NCBI GenBank assembly: GCA_031287285.1
Contig: JAITTC010000267.1
Location: 1 to 29,411, forward strand
Source: Christensenellaceae bacterium
Lineage (GTDB): Bacteria > Bacillota > Clostridia > Christensenellales > UBA1750
Length of the DNA: 29,411 bases
Direction: 5' to 3'
Part shown: positions 22,505 through 29,411 of the stretch, in pieces
Layout: each line of letters opens with the position of its first letter
Position numbering within the stretch: position 1 is the first letter of the stretch
Program-made: the position numbers and the translations under genes
The notes under the pieces: model-generated
Databases searched by the model: none
Seen by the model: only the letters and a program-made list of their open reading frames with translations
Told to the model about the DNA's origin: nothing

Positions 22505-24208
22505 TTATTGCTCGATCACCGCGTAGCGCGAGATCAGGGTGCCCGTGGTCGTGAACTCGATGCCCTTGACGTAGGGCTTGATGAGGTAAGCGTTGGCCTT
22601 TTGGTAAACGGGGAAGACCGCAGCGTCTTCGCCGATGATCTGCTCCGCGTCCTGCAGGGCCTTGAGGCGCGCCGGAATGTCGTTGATGAGCTCGTCGGAG
22701 GCGGACTTCTCAAGGCGGTCGAACTCGGCGTTTGACCAGCTGCCGTAGTTATAGGTGCTGCCGGTCAGGAAGAGATCGAGGAAGGTCGTCGCGTCTGAAT
22801 AGTCGGGGCCCCAGCGGGTCAGCGCAAGCTCGTAGTCGTGCGCCGCCATGCGCTCGACGCGGTTCTTTTTGGGCATCTGCTCGATGGTGATGGTCACGCC
22901 GGGCAGGTTTTCTTGAATCTGCGCCTGCAGGTACTGCGAGGCGTTGATGGTGGCTTCATTATCTTCCACGAGGAGGGTGAAACTGACTTCGCTTACGCCG
23001 AGCTCTTCCGGGGCCTTCTGCCAGTATTCCTTGGCAAGCTCCTTGTTGACCTCTAAAAAGGGCTTCGTCAGGTCGCGGAAGTCGGCGCCGTCTGCCGTGA
23101 TGTGGGTGAGCTTGGTCACGATATAGTCGGCGGGCACGGAGCCGTCCTTCAGGACGGTCTTTACCAGCGCTTCCTTATCGAAAGAGAGGGCGAGCGCCTT
23201 GCGCAGGTTGAGATTATCGAGCCCTGGAACTAGGACGTTCGGGCTCAGATACCACAGCGCGCCCGTTAAAACCGGGGTGAACTCCGGGGCGTCGCTATAG
23301 AGCTCGGCCTGCTCGCCGCCCAGAACCACCACGTCGATATCGCCGTTTTCATAGGCGAGAACGGCCTGCTGGCTGTCTTTAACGACCTGGTAGGTCAGGC
23401 CGTCCACGCTGATGCGATCGGCGAAAACATAGTCGGGGTTTTTAACCATCTCGATGAAGGTGGCCGAGGGCTGGTAGCTCTTGAGCAGGAAGGCGCCGTT
23501 AGAAAGCGTGGTTTCCGGCGAGGTGCCGTACTGGTCGCCCTGCGCCTTATAGAAGGCTTCGTTCACCGGGAAGAAGCTGCCCATCGCAAGAGCGGTTTCC
23601 ACGTAGGGGATCGGCCTTTCGAAGCGAACCTCGAGGGTCTTGTCGTCGATTGCGGTGATGCCAAGCTCTTCCTTTGGCAGTTCGCCGTCGATGACCTCAT
23701 CGGCGTTGAGCACCGCCGTGGTGCGCAGCAGGATGGAGTATTGCAGGGCGTTGGCCGGGTCTGCCAATTCGCGCCAAGAGAAGACGAAGTCATGTGCGGT
23801 GACGGGGTCGCCGTTTGACCAAACCGCGTCTTTTAAATGATAGGTGAAAACGAGGTTGTCGTCGCTCTTGTCGACGCTTTCGGCCAGGGCCAGGCGGGGA
23901 ACGCCGTCCGCATCGCGGATATACAGGCCCACGTTCAGGGAGCCGGTTACGTTCAGGGCGATGGTGTCTTCCGCCTTCAGGGTGTCAAGCGTGGCGGCTT
24001 CGCCTTCAAGGGCCAGATGCAGGATGTTCGGGCGCGTTTCGCCTGCCGAGGGCGACTCCGGCGCGGCAGCTGACTCGGTGGGCGCCGCCGTTTCGCCTGC
24101 CGGGGCCGAGGTTGCGGGCGAGGGGCTGGGCGATGCGCAGGCCGTCAGCGCGACGAAGAGCGCAAGCGCCAGCAGCAGGGAAAGGGCCTTTTTAGCTTTG
24201 CTTTGCAT
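22505..24208 (-). CDS. oppA: Oligopeptide-binding lipoprotein OppA (SBP family 5)
   Basis: A 567-residue extracellular receptor. The signal peptide ends in the lipobox LTAC with acylated Cys24. A Ser/Pro/Ala/Thr/Glu-rich tether runs to about residue 58. The mature domain is a family 5 solute-binding protein, with segments such as DNLVFTYHLKDAVWSNGDPV and the HDFVFSWRELADP region that are hallmarks of OppA/DppA. The ATG at 24208 follows AGAGGAGGAA. It is the first gene of the operon oppA-oppB-oppC-oppD-oppF-peptidase-dipeptidase, preceded by a strong promoter about 170 bases upstream. The linked peptidases support peptides as substrate. Confidence 0.93.
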   Translation of the reverse strand: MQSKAKKALSLLLALALFVALTACASPSPSPATSAPAGETAAPTESAAAPESPSAGETRPNILHLALEGEAATLDTLKAEDTIALNVTGSLNVGLYIRDADGVPRLALAESVDKSDDNLVFTYHLKDAVWSNGDPVTAHDFVFSWRELADPANALQYSILLRTTAVLNADEVIDGELPKEELGITAIDDKTLEVRFERPIPYVETALAMGSFFPVNEAFYKAQGDQYGTSPETTLSNGAFLLKSYQPSATFIEMVKNPDYVFADRISVDGLTYQVVKDSQQAVLAYENGDIDVVVLGGEQAELYSDAPEFTPVLTGALWYLSPNVLVPGLDNLNLRKALALSFDKEALVKTVLKDGSVPADYIVTKLTHITADGADFRDLTKPFLEVNKELAKEYWQKAPEELGVSEVSFTLLVEDNEATINASQYLQAQIQENLPGVTITIEQMPKKNRVERMAAHDYELALTRWGPDYSDATTFLDLFLTGSTYNYGSWSNAEFDRLEKSASDELINDIPARLKALQDAEQIIGEDAAVFPVYQKANAYLIKPYVKGIEFTTTGTLISRYAVIEQ

Positions 24209-24340
24209 GGTGTGGTTCCTCCTCTAGTATTTCGTATGCGTTCAGATGGTGAGATCCGGCTTCTTTGAAAGAGCAAAGGGGCCGCGGCATCGCTCCTTTT
24301 GGCCGAAGCGCCGGTGCGTGGTCATCGGAATTCTTTCTTT

Positions 24341-24375
24341 CCAAATAAGCATATCATTCATATATGTTTATTTGG
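24341..24375 (-). promoter_or_regulatory. AT-rich palindrome, candidate operator of the opp operon
   Basis: Arms CCAAATAAGCATAT (24341-24354) and ATATGTTTATTTGG (24362-24375) are complementary at 13 of 14 positions around a 7-base loop. On the - strand it lies directly downstream of the opp promoter (about +6 to +40), the position of a repressor roadblock. The binding protein is unknown and no regulator gene is adjacent. Confidence 0.6.
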
Positions 24376-24387
24376 TATCTTTATCTT

Positions 24388-24415
24388 AGTATATTCACGC
24401 CCGCAGAACTGTCAA
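24388..24415 (-). promoter_or_regulatory. opp operon promoter
   Basis: On the - strand TTGACA (24415-24410), a 16-base spacer and TATACT (24393-24388) form a strong housekeeping promoter: a perfect -35 and a -10 matching at 5 of 6. Transcription should start near 24381, leaving a leader of about 170 bases before oppA. Confidence 0.75.
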
Positions 24416-24470
24416 CCGTTTTTTCTTTCGCGCATTGTAAAGTTTTTGCGCTTTTTAGCGAGCACCGCGG

Positions 24471-24553
24471 TAAAATAAAAGGGGCGCGTCCCTGCTGGGG
24501 CGCGACCTCATCGTCACAGGCCCTAGATTAGCACAAATGCGGCATTTCGTCAA
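24471..24553 (-). ncRNA. Possible short RNA or attenuator: promoter plus terminator on the - strand
   Basis: On the - strand TTGACG (24553-24548), a 17-base spacer and an extended -10, TGC-TAATCT (24530-24525), are followed about 15 bases after the expected start by a hairpin (24504-24497 with 24492-24485, one G-U pair) and CCCCTTTTATTTTA. This is promoter and terminator spacing for a transcript of about 45-50 bases. It lies upstream of the main opp promoter. A tiny ORF, MRSRPSRDAPLL and on to 18 residues, overlaps the hairpin but has no clear ribosome binding site. It could be a regulatory RNA, a decoy promoter or chance. Confidence 0.3.
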
Positions 24554-24628
24554 TGGCGCTCTTTCATTTCGGCCAAAAACATGGTACCATAGGCGAAACA
24601 GCCACGCAAAGCTTAAGGAGGCGCCGCC

Positions 24629-25768
24629 GTGCAAGGCCCTAAAAACGCCCTGAAAACCCTGCGCGCACACAGGCGCGCGCTGCATCGAATTCCCGAAATG
24701 GCCAACCACGAATTTCAGACCAAGGACGCCCTGCTTTCTGCCCTTCGGGCCCTGAAGCCCGATCTTCTGCGCTGCTATGGCGGCACGGGAATCAAGGCCG
24801 TGTTCTTTTGCGGCAAAGAAGGGGCGAAAACCCTCGGCTTCCGCGCCGACATGGACGCCCTGCCCGTTGAAGAGAAGACCTGCCTTCCCTTTTGCTCGCA
24901 AAACCCGGGCTTTATGCATGCCTGCGGGCACGACGGGCACATGGCCTTGCTCCTGACCTTTTTGGGCTTCGTTTCCGCCAAGCGCCTGGAGCTTCCCCAC
25001 AACATCGCGGCCATCTTCCAGCCTGGCGAAGAAAATCTCCTCGGCGCGCGGGATATGGTGCGCGCGGGCATTTTAGAGGATCCCCGCGTCGACGAAATTT
25101 ACGGCCTTCATGTGATGCCAAGCTACAGGGCGGGCACCATCGGCCTTTCCGCGGGGCCGGTCATGGCCGGCAATACGAGCCTCGACATTCGCGTAATCGG
25201 CAAAAGCGCCCACGGCGCCGCCCCGCACCTTGGGGTCGACTCCATTTTGGCGGCTTCGCAGGTGGTTTTAAGCCTGGAGGCAAGGCTCACCCGCCTTTCC
25301 GCCGAGGAACCCTCGCTTTTAACCTTCGGGCAGATCGCGGGCGGCGTGGTGCGCAACCAGCTCGCCGGCGAAACGACGCTTCGCGGCACCCTGCGCTATT
25401 TCAGCCTTAAAAGGCGCGACGAGCTGCACCGGGTCATCGCAGAAAGCTCTTCCGCGGCGGCCGCCGTCTTCGGCGCCAAGGCGGAAGTGCTCTTCGACGA
25501 AAGGCAGTACCCCCCGGTCGTCAACGACGCGGCCGTGGTGAGCAAGGCGCTGCCCCTTCTTCCCGAGGGGGTGCTCGTTCCCCAGCCCCGCCAGATGATT
25601 GCCGAGGACTTTTCGTGCTATTTAAACGAGCGCCCGGGCTTTTTCGCCTTCGCGGGCGTTGGCCGGGGCGAGAGCGACGCGCCCCTTCATTCAGATCGCT
25701 TCAGCTTCGACGAGGAAGCGCTGCTTCCGGCGCTCGACTTCTACATTCGACTGGCCCAAAACCCTTAA
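24629..25768 (+). CDS. M20D family amidohydrolase / aminoacylase
   Basis: A 379-residue zinc amidohydrolase of the M20D family (hippurate hydrolase, N-acyl-amino-acid amidohydrolase, IAA-amino acid hydrolase group). Visible motifs are FRADMDALPVEE (71-82), MHACGHDGHM (96-105, with Cys99 and two His), FQPGEE near 135 and the dimerisation domain from about 180. The start is GTG at 24629 with AAGGAGG seven bases upstream. It heads a + strand operon divergent from opp. Some relatives are N-acetyl-diaminopimelate deacetylases, but DapL in this window makes that role unlikely; removing acyl groups from imported amino acids or peptides fits the context better. The substrate is inferred, not shown. 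Confidence 0.85.
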   Translation: MQGPKNALKTLRAHRRALHRIPEMANHEFQTKDALLSALRALKPDLLRCYGGTGIKAVFFCGKEGAKTLGFRADMDALPVEEKTCLPFCSQNPGFMHACGHDGHMALLLTFLGFVSAKRLELPHNIAAIFQPGEENLLGARDMVRAGILEDPRVDEIYGLHVMPSYRAGTIGLSAGPVMAGNTSLDIRVIGKSAHGAAPHLGVDSILAASQVVLSLEARLTRLSAEEPSLLTFGQIAGGVVRNQLAGETTLRGTLRYFSLKRRDELHRVIAESSSAAAAVFGAKAEVLFDERQYPPVVNDAAVVSKALPLLPEGVLVPQPRQMIAEDFSCYLNERPGFFAFAGVGRGESDAPLHSDRFSFDEEALLPALDFYIRLAQNP

Positions 25769-25787
25769 ATCACGAGGAGGACTGCCC

Positions 25788-26717
25788 ATGGCCGGCTTTT
25801 TTCAAAACTTCTTCACAGGCAACCCCAATAAGGCGGAATTCACCAAGGAGATGCTGCCCAAGAACCGGCGCGAGCTCTTTGCCGAGATGCTCAAGCTCAA
25901 TCTTTGGAATCTCATCAAGGCGAATTCGATCTATCTGCTCTTCACCATCCCGATGTGGGTCAACATCTGGGCGCACTCGCGCATCCTGATCGACATGGCC
26001 CAGGCCTCCGCCGACGGGCTCACGGTGGATGGCATCCGCCCCTTCTTCAGCGAGGGTTACCTGGCCGTGTTCCTCATCGCCATGGTGCCCTGCCTGCTCC
26101 TGCAGGGCCCCGCGAAGGCGGCGCTGAAATACCTCGTCCGCAAATGGGCGATGGACGACCACGCCTCCTCCTGGAGCGACTTTTGGTACGCCTTCCGCGC
26201 AAACCTCAAGCAGGGTCTGTCGCTGGGGCTCCTCAACGGCCTGCTTTTTCTGCTTTTACCCTTTGCTTTCCTGTTCTATAACGGCATGTCGGCCCAGGGG
26301 ATGATTTACTTCGTCCTGGAGGTTTTGGTGGGGCTGATCGCGCTGATCGCCTACTTCGTCAACCTCTATGCCTGGCCCATGATGGTATCCTATGAGATGG
26401 GCCTGAAGACGATCCTTCAAAACTCGCTGATCATGGCCATCGGCCGGCTGCCCTTCACCCTACTTTACTTTATCATCGGGCTGGTTCCGGCCGTGATCTG
26501 CCTCTTCTTCCCCATCGCCCTGGTGTATTACTTCCTGATCGGCTATTCCTTCCACGCCTTCGTCAACGTTTCTTACACCAACAGCGCCTTTGACCTTTAC
26601 ATCAATCCCCGCGTCGAGGGCGCGGAGATCGGCAGGGGCATGTACAAGCCCCCCGAAGACGAGTACGAATACGTCGACATCGACGATGACGACTACGAAG
26701 ATAAACCCAAGAAGTAA
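25788..26717 (+). CDS. Multi-pass membrane protein with acidic C-terminal tail (YesL/DUF624-like, tentative)
   Basis: A 309-residue membrane protein with five or six hydrophobic segments at about 44-62, 92-110, 142-163, 170-195 and 220-260 (the last long enough for two). The C-terminal 25 residues are very acidic (EDEYEYVDIDDDDYEDK) and should face the cytoplasm or bind cations. The N-terminal LFAEMLKLNLWNLIKAN followed by a membrane segment resembles YesL/DUF624 proteins, but the protein is longer than most of them, so I give this only as a tentative match. The ATG at 25788 follows GAGGAGG, 19 bases after the amidohydrolase stop. Function is not known. Confidence 0.7.
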   Translation: MAGFFQNFFTGNPNKAEFTKEMLPKNRRELFAEMLKLNLWNLIKANSIYLLFTIPMWVNIWAHSRILIDMAQASADGLTVDGIRPFFSEGYLAVFLIAMVPCLLLQGPAKAALKYLVRKWAMDDHASSWSDFWYAFRANLKQGLSLGLLNGLLFLLLPFAFLFYNGMSAQGMIYFVLEVLVGLIALIAYFVNLYAWPMMVSYEMGLKTILQNSLIMAIGRLPFTLLYFIIGLVPAVICLFFPIALVYYFLIGYSFHAFVNVSYTNSAFDLYINPRVEGAEIGRGMYKPPEDEYEYVDIDDDDYEDKPKK

Positions 26718-26752
26718 ACGGCCAAAACCGATTGCGAAAGGGGCGGAGGATC

Positions 26753-27496
26753 ATGCCTTCCTATACGGATTTTGCCCATGTCTACGATTTTTTGATGGAC
26801 GATATCAATTACGACCGCTGGCTTAAATACTATCTGGAGCTCACCCAGCCTACGCCCCGCTCCCGCATCGTGGAGCTCGGCTGTGGCACCGGCGCTTTCT
26901 CGTTGCGCCTGGCCAAGCAGGATTTTGAGGTGCTCGGGCTCGATCTTTCCTACCGCATGATCGGTGTCGCGCAGGAAAAGGCCAGGGCCGCGGGGGCGAA
27001 GCTGCAATTCGCGCGCCAGAACATCGAAAATCTCGATCTTCCAAGGCCCGCACCGGTCATCATCGCGCCCTGCGATGTGATCAACTACCTGACCACCGCA
27101 AAGGCCGTGCGCAGCTGCTTTGCCTCGGTCTTCCAGAACCTGGAGCCCGGCGGTCGCTTCTGCTTTGACATCTCGACCTTTGACAAGCTCCTCTCGATGG
27201 ATTCGCAGATGTATGGGGAGGACAGAGTCGAGATCAGCTACCTTTGGTTTAACCACTTCGAGCGCGAATCGAGCCTGCTGCAGATGGATTTGAGCGTCTT
27301 CGTCCGCCAGGAAGGAGGGCTCTACCGCAAATTCTACGAATCCCAGGTGCAGCGCGCGCACGAGATTGCGGAGCTTAGCCAGATCCTGACCGAAATCGGT
27401 TTTGCCGATGTGCACGTCTACTCGCGCATGACCCGCGAAGACCCCAAAAAGGGCGATGATCGCGTGCACTTCCTTTGCCGGAAGCCCCTGCGCTAG
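26753..27496 (+). CDS. Class I SAM-dependent methyltransferase
   Basis: A 247-residue methyltransferase with the SAM-binding motif I VELGCGTGAF (about residues 39-48), an acidic residue at the end of strand 2 (GLDLSYRMI) and a motif near DVINYL followed by LEPGGRFCFDIS, typical of Methyltransf_25/11 proteins. It begins YTDFAHVYDFLMDD, common in this family near the N-terminus. I chose the ATG at 26753; a TTG at 26732 has no ribosome binding site. It lies 35 bases after the membrane protein gene and 32 before hslO. The methyl acceptor is unknown; small molecule, lipid or nucleic acid are all possible. Confidence 0.85.
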   Translation: MPSYTDFAHVYDFLMDDINYDRWLKYYLELTQPTPRSRIVELGCGTGAFSLRLAKQDFEVLGLDLSYRMIGVAQEKARAAGAKLQFARQNIENLDLPRPAPVIIAPCDVINYLTTAKAVRSCFASVFQNLEPGGRFCFDISTFDKLLSMDSQMYGEDRVEISYLWFNHFERESSLLQMDLSVFVRQEGGLYRKFYESQVQRAHEIAELSQILTEIGFADVHVYSRMTREDPKKGDDRVHFLCRKPLR

Positions 27497-27528
27497 GCTA
27501 AAAACCCTTCTGAAGGGAAGGCATCGAT

Positions 27529-28416
27529 ATGGACGAAATCCTGCATGTTGAAATCGAGCTTGGCCAAGCCCGTGCGTTGGTCTGCGTTTCGAGCGATCTG
27601 GCTGCCGAGGCCCAGCGCATCCACGGCCTTTCGCATCTGGCCTCTGCGGCCCTTGGCCGCGCCTTGACTGGTGCCGCCATGCTCGGCGCCCTGCAAAAGA
27701 ACGAAAAAGACCGCTTGACCATGACCTTCCGCGGCGACGGACCGCTTTCCCCGGTGGTGACGCTCAGCAACGGCAAGGGGGAAGTCAAGGGCTACCTTGA
27801 AAACGGCTCGCTCGAGCTGCCCCTGAAGCCGAGCGGCAAGCTCGACGTGGGCGGCGGCGTGGGGCATGAGGGCAGGCTCATCGTGGTGCGGGATCTTGGC
27901 CTGCGTGAGCCCTATGTGGGCCAAACCAGGCTTGTTTCCGGCGAAATTGCCGAGGATATCGCCCTGTATTTGAGCGCGTCCGAGCAAACGCCCTCGCTTT
28001 TTGCCCTGGGCGTTAGGCTGGAAGAGGGCAAGGTCGTCAGCTCCGGCGGCGTGCTCATTCAGCCCCTGCCGGGCTGCAGCGAAGAGCTTCTGCAAAAGCT
28101 CGAGGGGCTGGCCGGGCGCCTCGCGAATATCTCGAACCTCAGCAAGGAGGCCTGCGGTTCCGCAGCCGCCCTGGTTTCGCTTTGCCTGCCCGGGCTTAAC
28201 TACGAGATCCTCGAATCCATCAAGCCCGTTTGGCGCTGCGACTGCTCCCTCGAACGCATCCAGCGCGCGCTGCTCTCGATGGGCGCCGGCGAGCTGAACG
28301 ACATGATCGAGAAGCAGGGCGGCGCGGAGCTTTCCTGCCACTTTTGCAATAAGAAATACAATCTTTCAGCAGAGGAGCTCCGCCACCTCCTTCAGGAGGG
28401 CTTGAGCGAGGACTAG
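27529..28416 (+). CDS. hslO: Redox-regulated chaperone Hsp33
   Basis: A 295-residue Hsp33, a cytoplasmic holdase switched on by oxidation and unfolding. The zinc-binding redox switch near the C-terminus has C237-x-C239 and C270-x2-C273 (CDC and CHFC), all four cysteines present. The N-terminal chaperone core starts with DEILHVEIELGQARALVC and contains the GRALTGAAMLGALQK and GYLENGSLELPL segments typical of the family. Length is normal. The ATG at 27529 is preceded by GAAGGGAAGG. It is the last gene of the M20D-membrane protein-methyltransferase unit, and a strong terminator follows. In an anaerobe it would protect proteins during oxygen exposure. Confidence 0.95.
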   Translation: MDEILHVEIELGQARALVCVSSDLAAEAQRIHGLSHLASAALGRALTGAAMLGALQKNEKDRLTMTFRGDGPLSPVVTLSNGKGEVKGYLENGSLELPLKPSGKLDVGGGVGHEGRLIVVRDLGLREPYVGQTRLVSGEIAEDIALYLSASEQTPSLFALGVRLEEGKVVSSGGVLIQPLPGCSEELLQKLEGLAGRLANISNLSKEACGSAAALVSLCLPGLNYEILESIKPVWRCDCSLERIQRALLSMGAGELNDMIEKQGGAELSCHFCNKKYNLSAEELRHLLQEGLSED

Positions 28417-28446
28417 CTCATTTTTGTGCGCATTCCTTAGGATGAA

Positions 28447-28481
28447 AAACAGCGCCCTCTTTCAAAAAGAGGGCGCTGTTT
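28447..28481 (+). terminator. Terminator after hslO
   Basis: Arms 28447-28462 and 28466-28481 are perfectly complementary (16 bp) with a CAA loop, starting 31 bases past the hslO stop. The stem ends in T residues. Its A/T-flanked symmetric shape could stop transcription from both sides. Confidence 0.8.
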
Positions 28482-28609
28482 GCTTAAACGCAGCCCGAGG
28501 CTTCGCGGTAAAAGGCGGAAGGGATGCCGGGTCGATCATCGCGGCGGATTTCCTTCGTGGGCGGCGCTGCCGCATGGCGCCCTTCGCCGCTATCGCATCG
28601 TGCCCCTTT

Positions 28610-29411
28610 CGTCATTGCGAGTGGTAACGAAGCAATCCAGCGTACTTCGTCGCTTACACGCCTCGCAATGACGGTGGATACGCCGCTCCTTCGTGGGTGA
28701 CGCTGTCGCATGGCGCCCTCGTCGTCATTGTGAGTGGCAACGAAGCAATCCAGCGCACTTCCACTTTGCAGCCCTTTGCACGTACTCGCTGGATTGCTTC
28801 GTCGCCTGCGCTCCTCGCAATGACGGTGGGTGCGCCGCTCCTTCGTAGGTGACGCTGTCGCATCGCGCCCTTTTCGTCATTGCGAGTGGCAACGAAGCAA
28901 TCCAGCGTACTTCCTCTTTGCATGCCCTTTGCACGTGCTCGCTGGATTGCTTCGTCGCTTGCGCTCCTCGCGATGATGGCGGCCCCATCAAGGCGATGGC
29001 CTCGTTGCGCCGCTCCTTCGTAGATGACGCTATCGCATCGTGCCCTCTTCGTCATTGCGAGTGGCAACGAAGCAATCCAGCGTGCTTCCTCTTCGCAGTA
29101 CCTTTGCACGTGCTCGCTGGATTGCTTCGTCGCCTGCGCTCCTCGCGATGACGGCGGCCCCATCAAGGCGATGGCCTCGCTACACCGTTTCTTCGTGGGT
29201 GGCGCTGCCGCATGGTGCCCTTCGCCGCTATCGCATCGTGCCCTTTTCGTCATTGCGAGTGGCAACGAAGCAATCCAGCGTATCTCCTCTTCGCAGTACC
29301 TTTGCACGTGCTCGCTGGATTGCTTCGTCGCCTGCGCTCCTCGCAATGACGGTGGGTGCGCCGCTCCTTCGTAGGTGACGCTGTCGCATCGTGCCCCTTT
29401 CGTCCTTGCGA
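28610..29411 (-). repeat. Array B: inverted copies of the array A element, running off the window
   Basis: Palindromic elements lie at 28610-28673 (short), 28723-28825, 28875-28977, 29050-29153 and 29248-29351; a sixth begins at 29401 and is cut by the window end. Each opens with CGTCATTGCGAGTGGCAACG, carries GCAATCCAGCG and GCTGGATTGCTTCGTCGC, and closes with GCTCCTCGCAATGACG or a close variant. That is the reverse complement of the array A element. Spacers share the block CGCCGCTCCTTCGTAGGTGA and GCTGTCGCATCG. Unlike array A the period varies (113 to 198 bases). Reading frames through it are open on both strands because of the repeat and are not genes. Confidence 0.9.

Noticed and set aside
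24562..24590. Possible + strand promoter for the amidohydrolase operon (TTTCAT, 17 bases, TACCAT)
   Set aside because: The -35 matches at only about two positions; too weak to annotate, although a promoter must lie nearby.
24837..25410. Frames on both strands inside the M20D gene
   Set aside because: Shadows of the amidohydrolase, whose motifs and ribosome binding site are clear.
28654..29346. Long open reading frames on both strands through array B, giving repeated motifs such as SLPLAMTKRARCDS
   Set aside because: They are translations of the palindromic repeat. Both strands and several frames stay open, there is no ribosome binding site, and the motif recurs in step with the DNA repeat.
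15211..29411. CRISPR array interpretation of the repeat arrays
   Set aside because: Units are ~103-bp palindromes with repeated, not unique, spacers of uneven length, and no cas gene is present.

Overview
The window looks like chromosome of a GC-rich (roughly 60% by eye) anaerobic Gram-positive bacterium of the class Clostridia. This is inferred from strong AGGAGG-type ribosome binding sites, Lpl-type and Opp-type ABC importers with lipoprotein receptors, a DapL-type lysine pathway enzyme, an ANTAR nitrogen regulator and an IscR/IscS/IscU operon. I cannot name the genus. No rRNA, tRNA, CRISPR array, phage gene or transposase gene was recognised.

Region 1 (1-7.6 kb, + strand) is nitrogen assimilation. 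It starts inside a split glutamate synthase operon (four-cluster iron-sulfur protein, FAD/NAD oxidoreductase, GXGXG domain). A short leader with a candidate promoter and a terminator-like hairpin follows, then glutamine synthetase, an ANTAR regulator with a degenerate receiver domain, CTP synthase (a glutamine consumer) and LL-diaminopimelate aminotransferase (glutamate-dependent). Five consecutive hairpins lie where this unit meets the next, convergent one.

Region 2 (7.6-11.4 kb, - strand) is an LplB/LplC/solute-binding-protein carbohydrate importer with its own candidate promoter and no local ATPase. An AT-rich non-coding stretch and a 20-bp inverted repeat separate it from region 3.

Region 3 (11.7-14.7 kb, - strand) is iscR-iscS-iscU with an aldo/keto reductase gene attached at the end. 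The candidate iscR promoter has a palindrome between -35 and -10.

Region 4 (14.7-15.7 kb) is non-coding. It holds a hairpin-rich stretch, a possible remnant of a small membrane protein, and repeat array A: three ~103-bp palindromic elements repeated with a ~187-bp period.

Region 5 (15.7-28.5 kb) is a peptide-use segment. On the - strand a complete Opp importer (receptor, two permeases, two ATPases) continues into an M24 Xaa-Pro-type peptidase and an M20 Sapep/PepV-type dipeptidase: import, then hydrolysis. Divergent on the + strand are an M20D amidohydrolase, a multi-pass membrane protein with an acidic tail, a SAM methyltransferase and the redox chaperone Hsp33. The divergent intergenic region carries a strong opp promoter with an AT-rich palindrome just downstream, and a second - strand promoter/terminator pair that could make a short RNA.

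Region 6 (28.6 kb to the end) is repeat array B, the same palindromic element as array A in the opposite orientation. Two inverted arrays thus bracket the roughly 13-kb peptide-use segment. This is the most unusual structural feature of the window.
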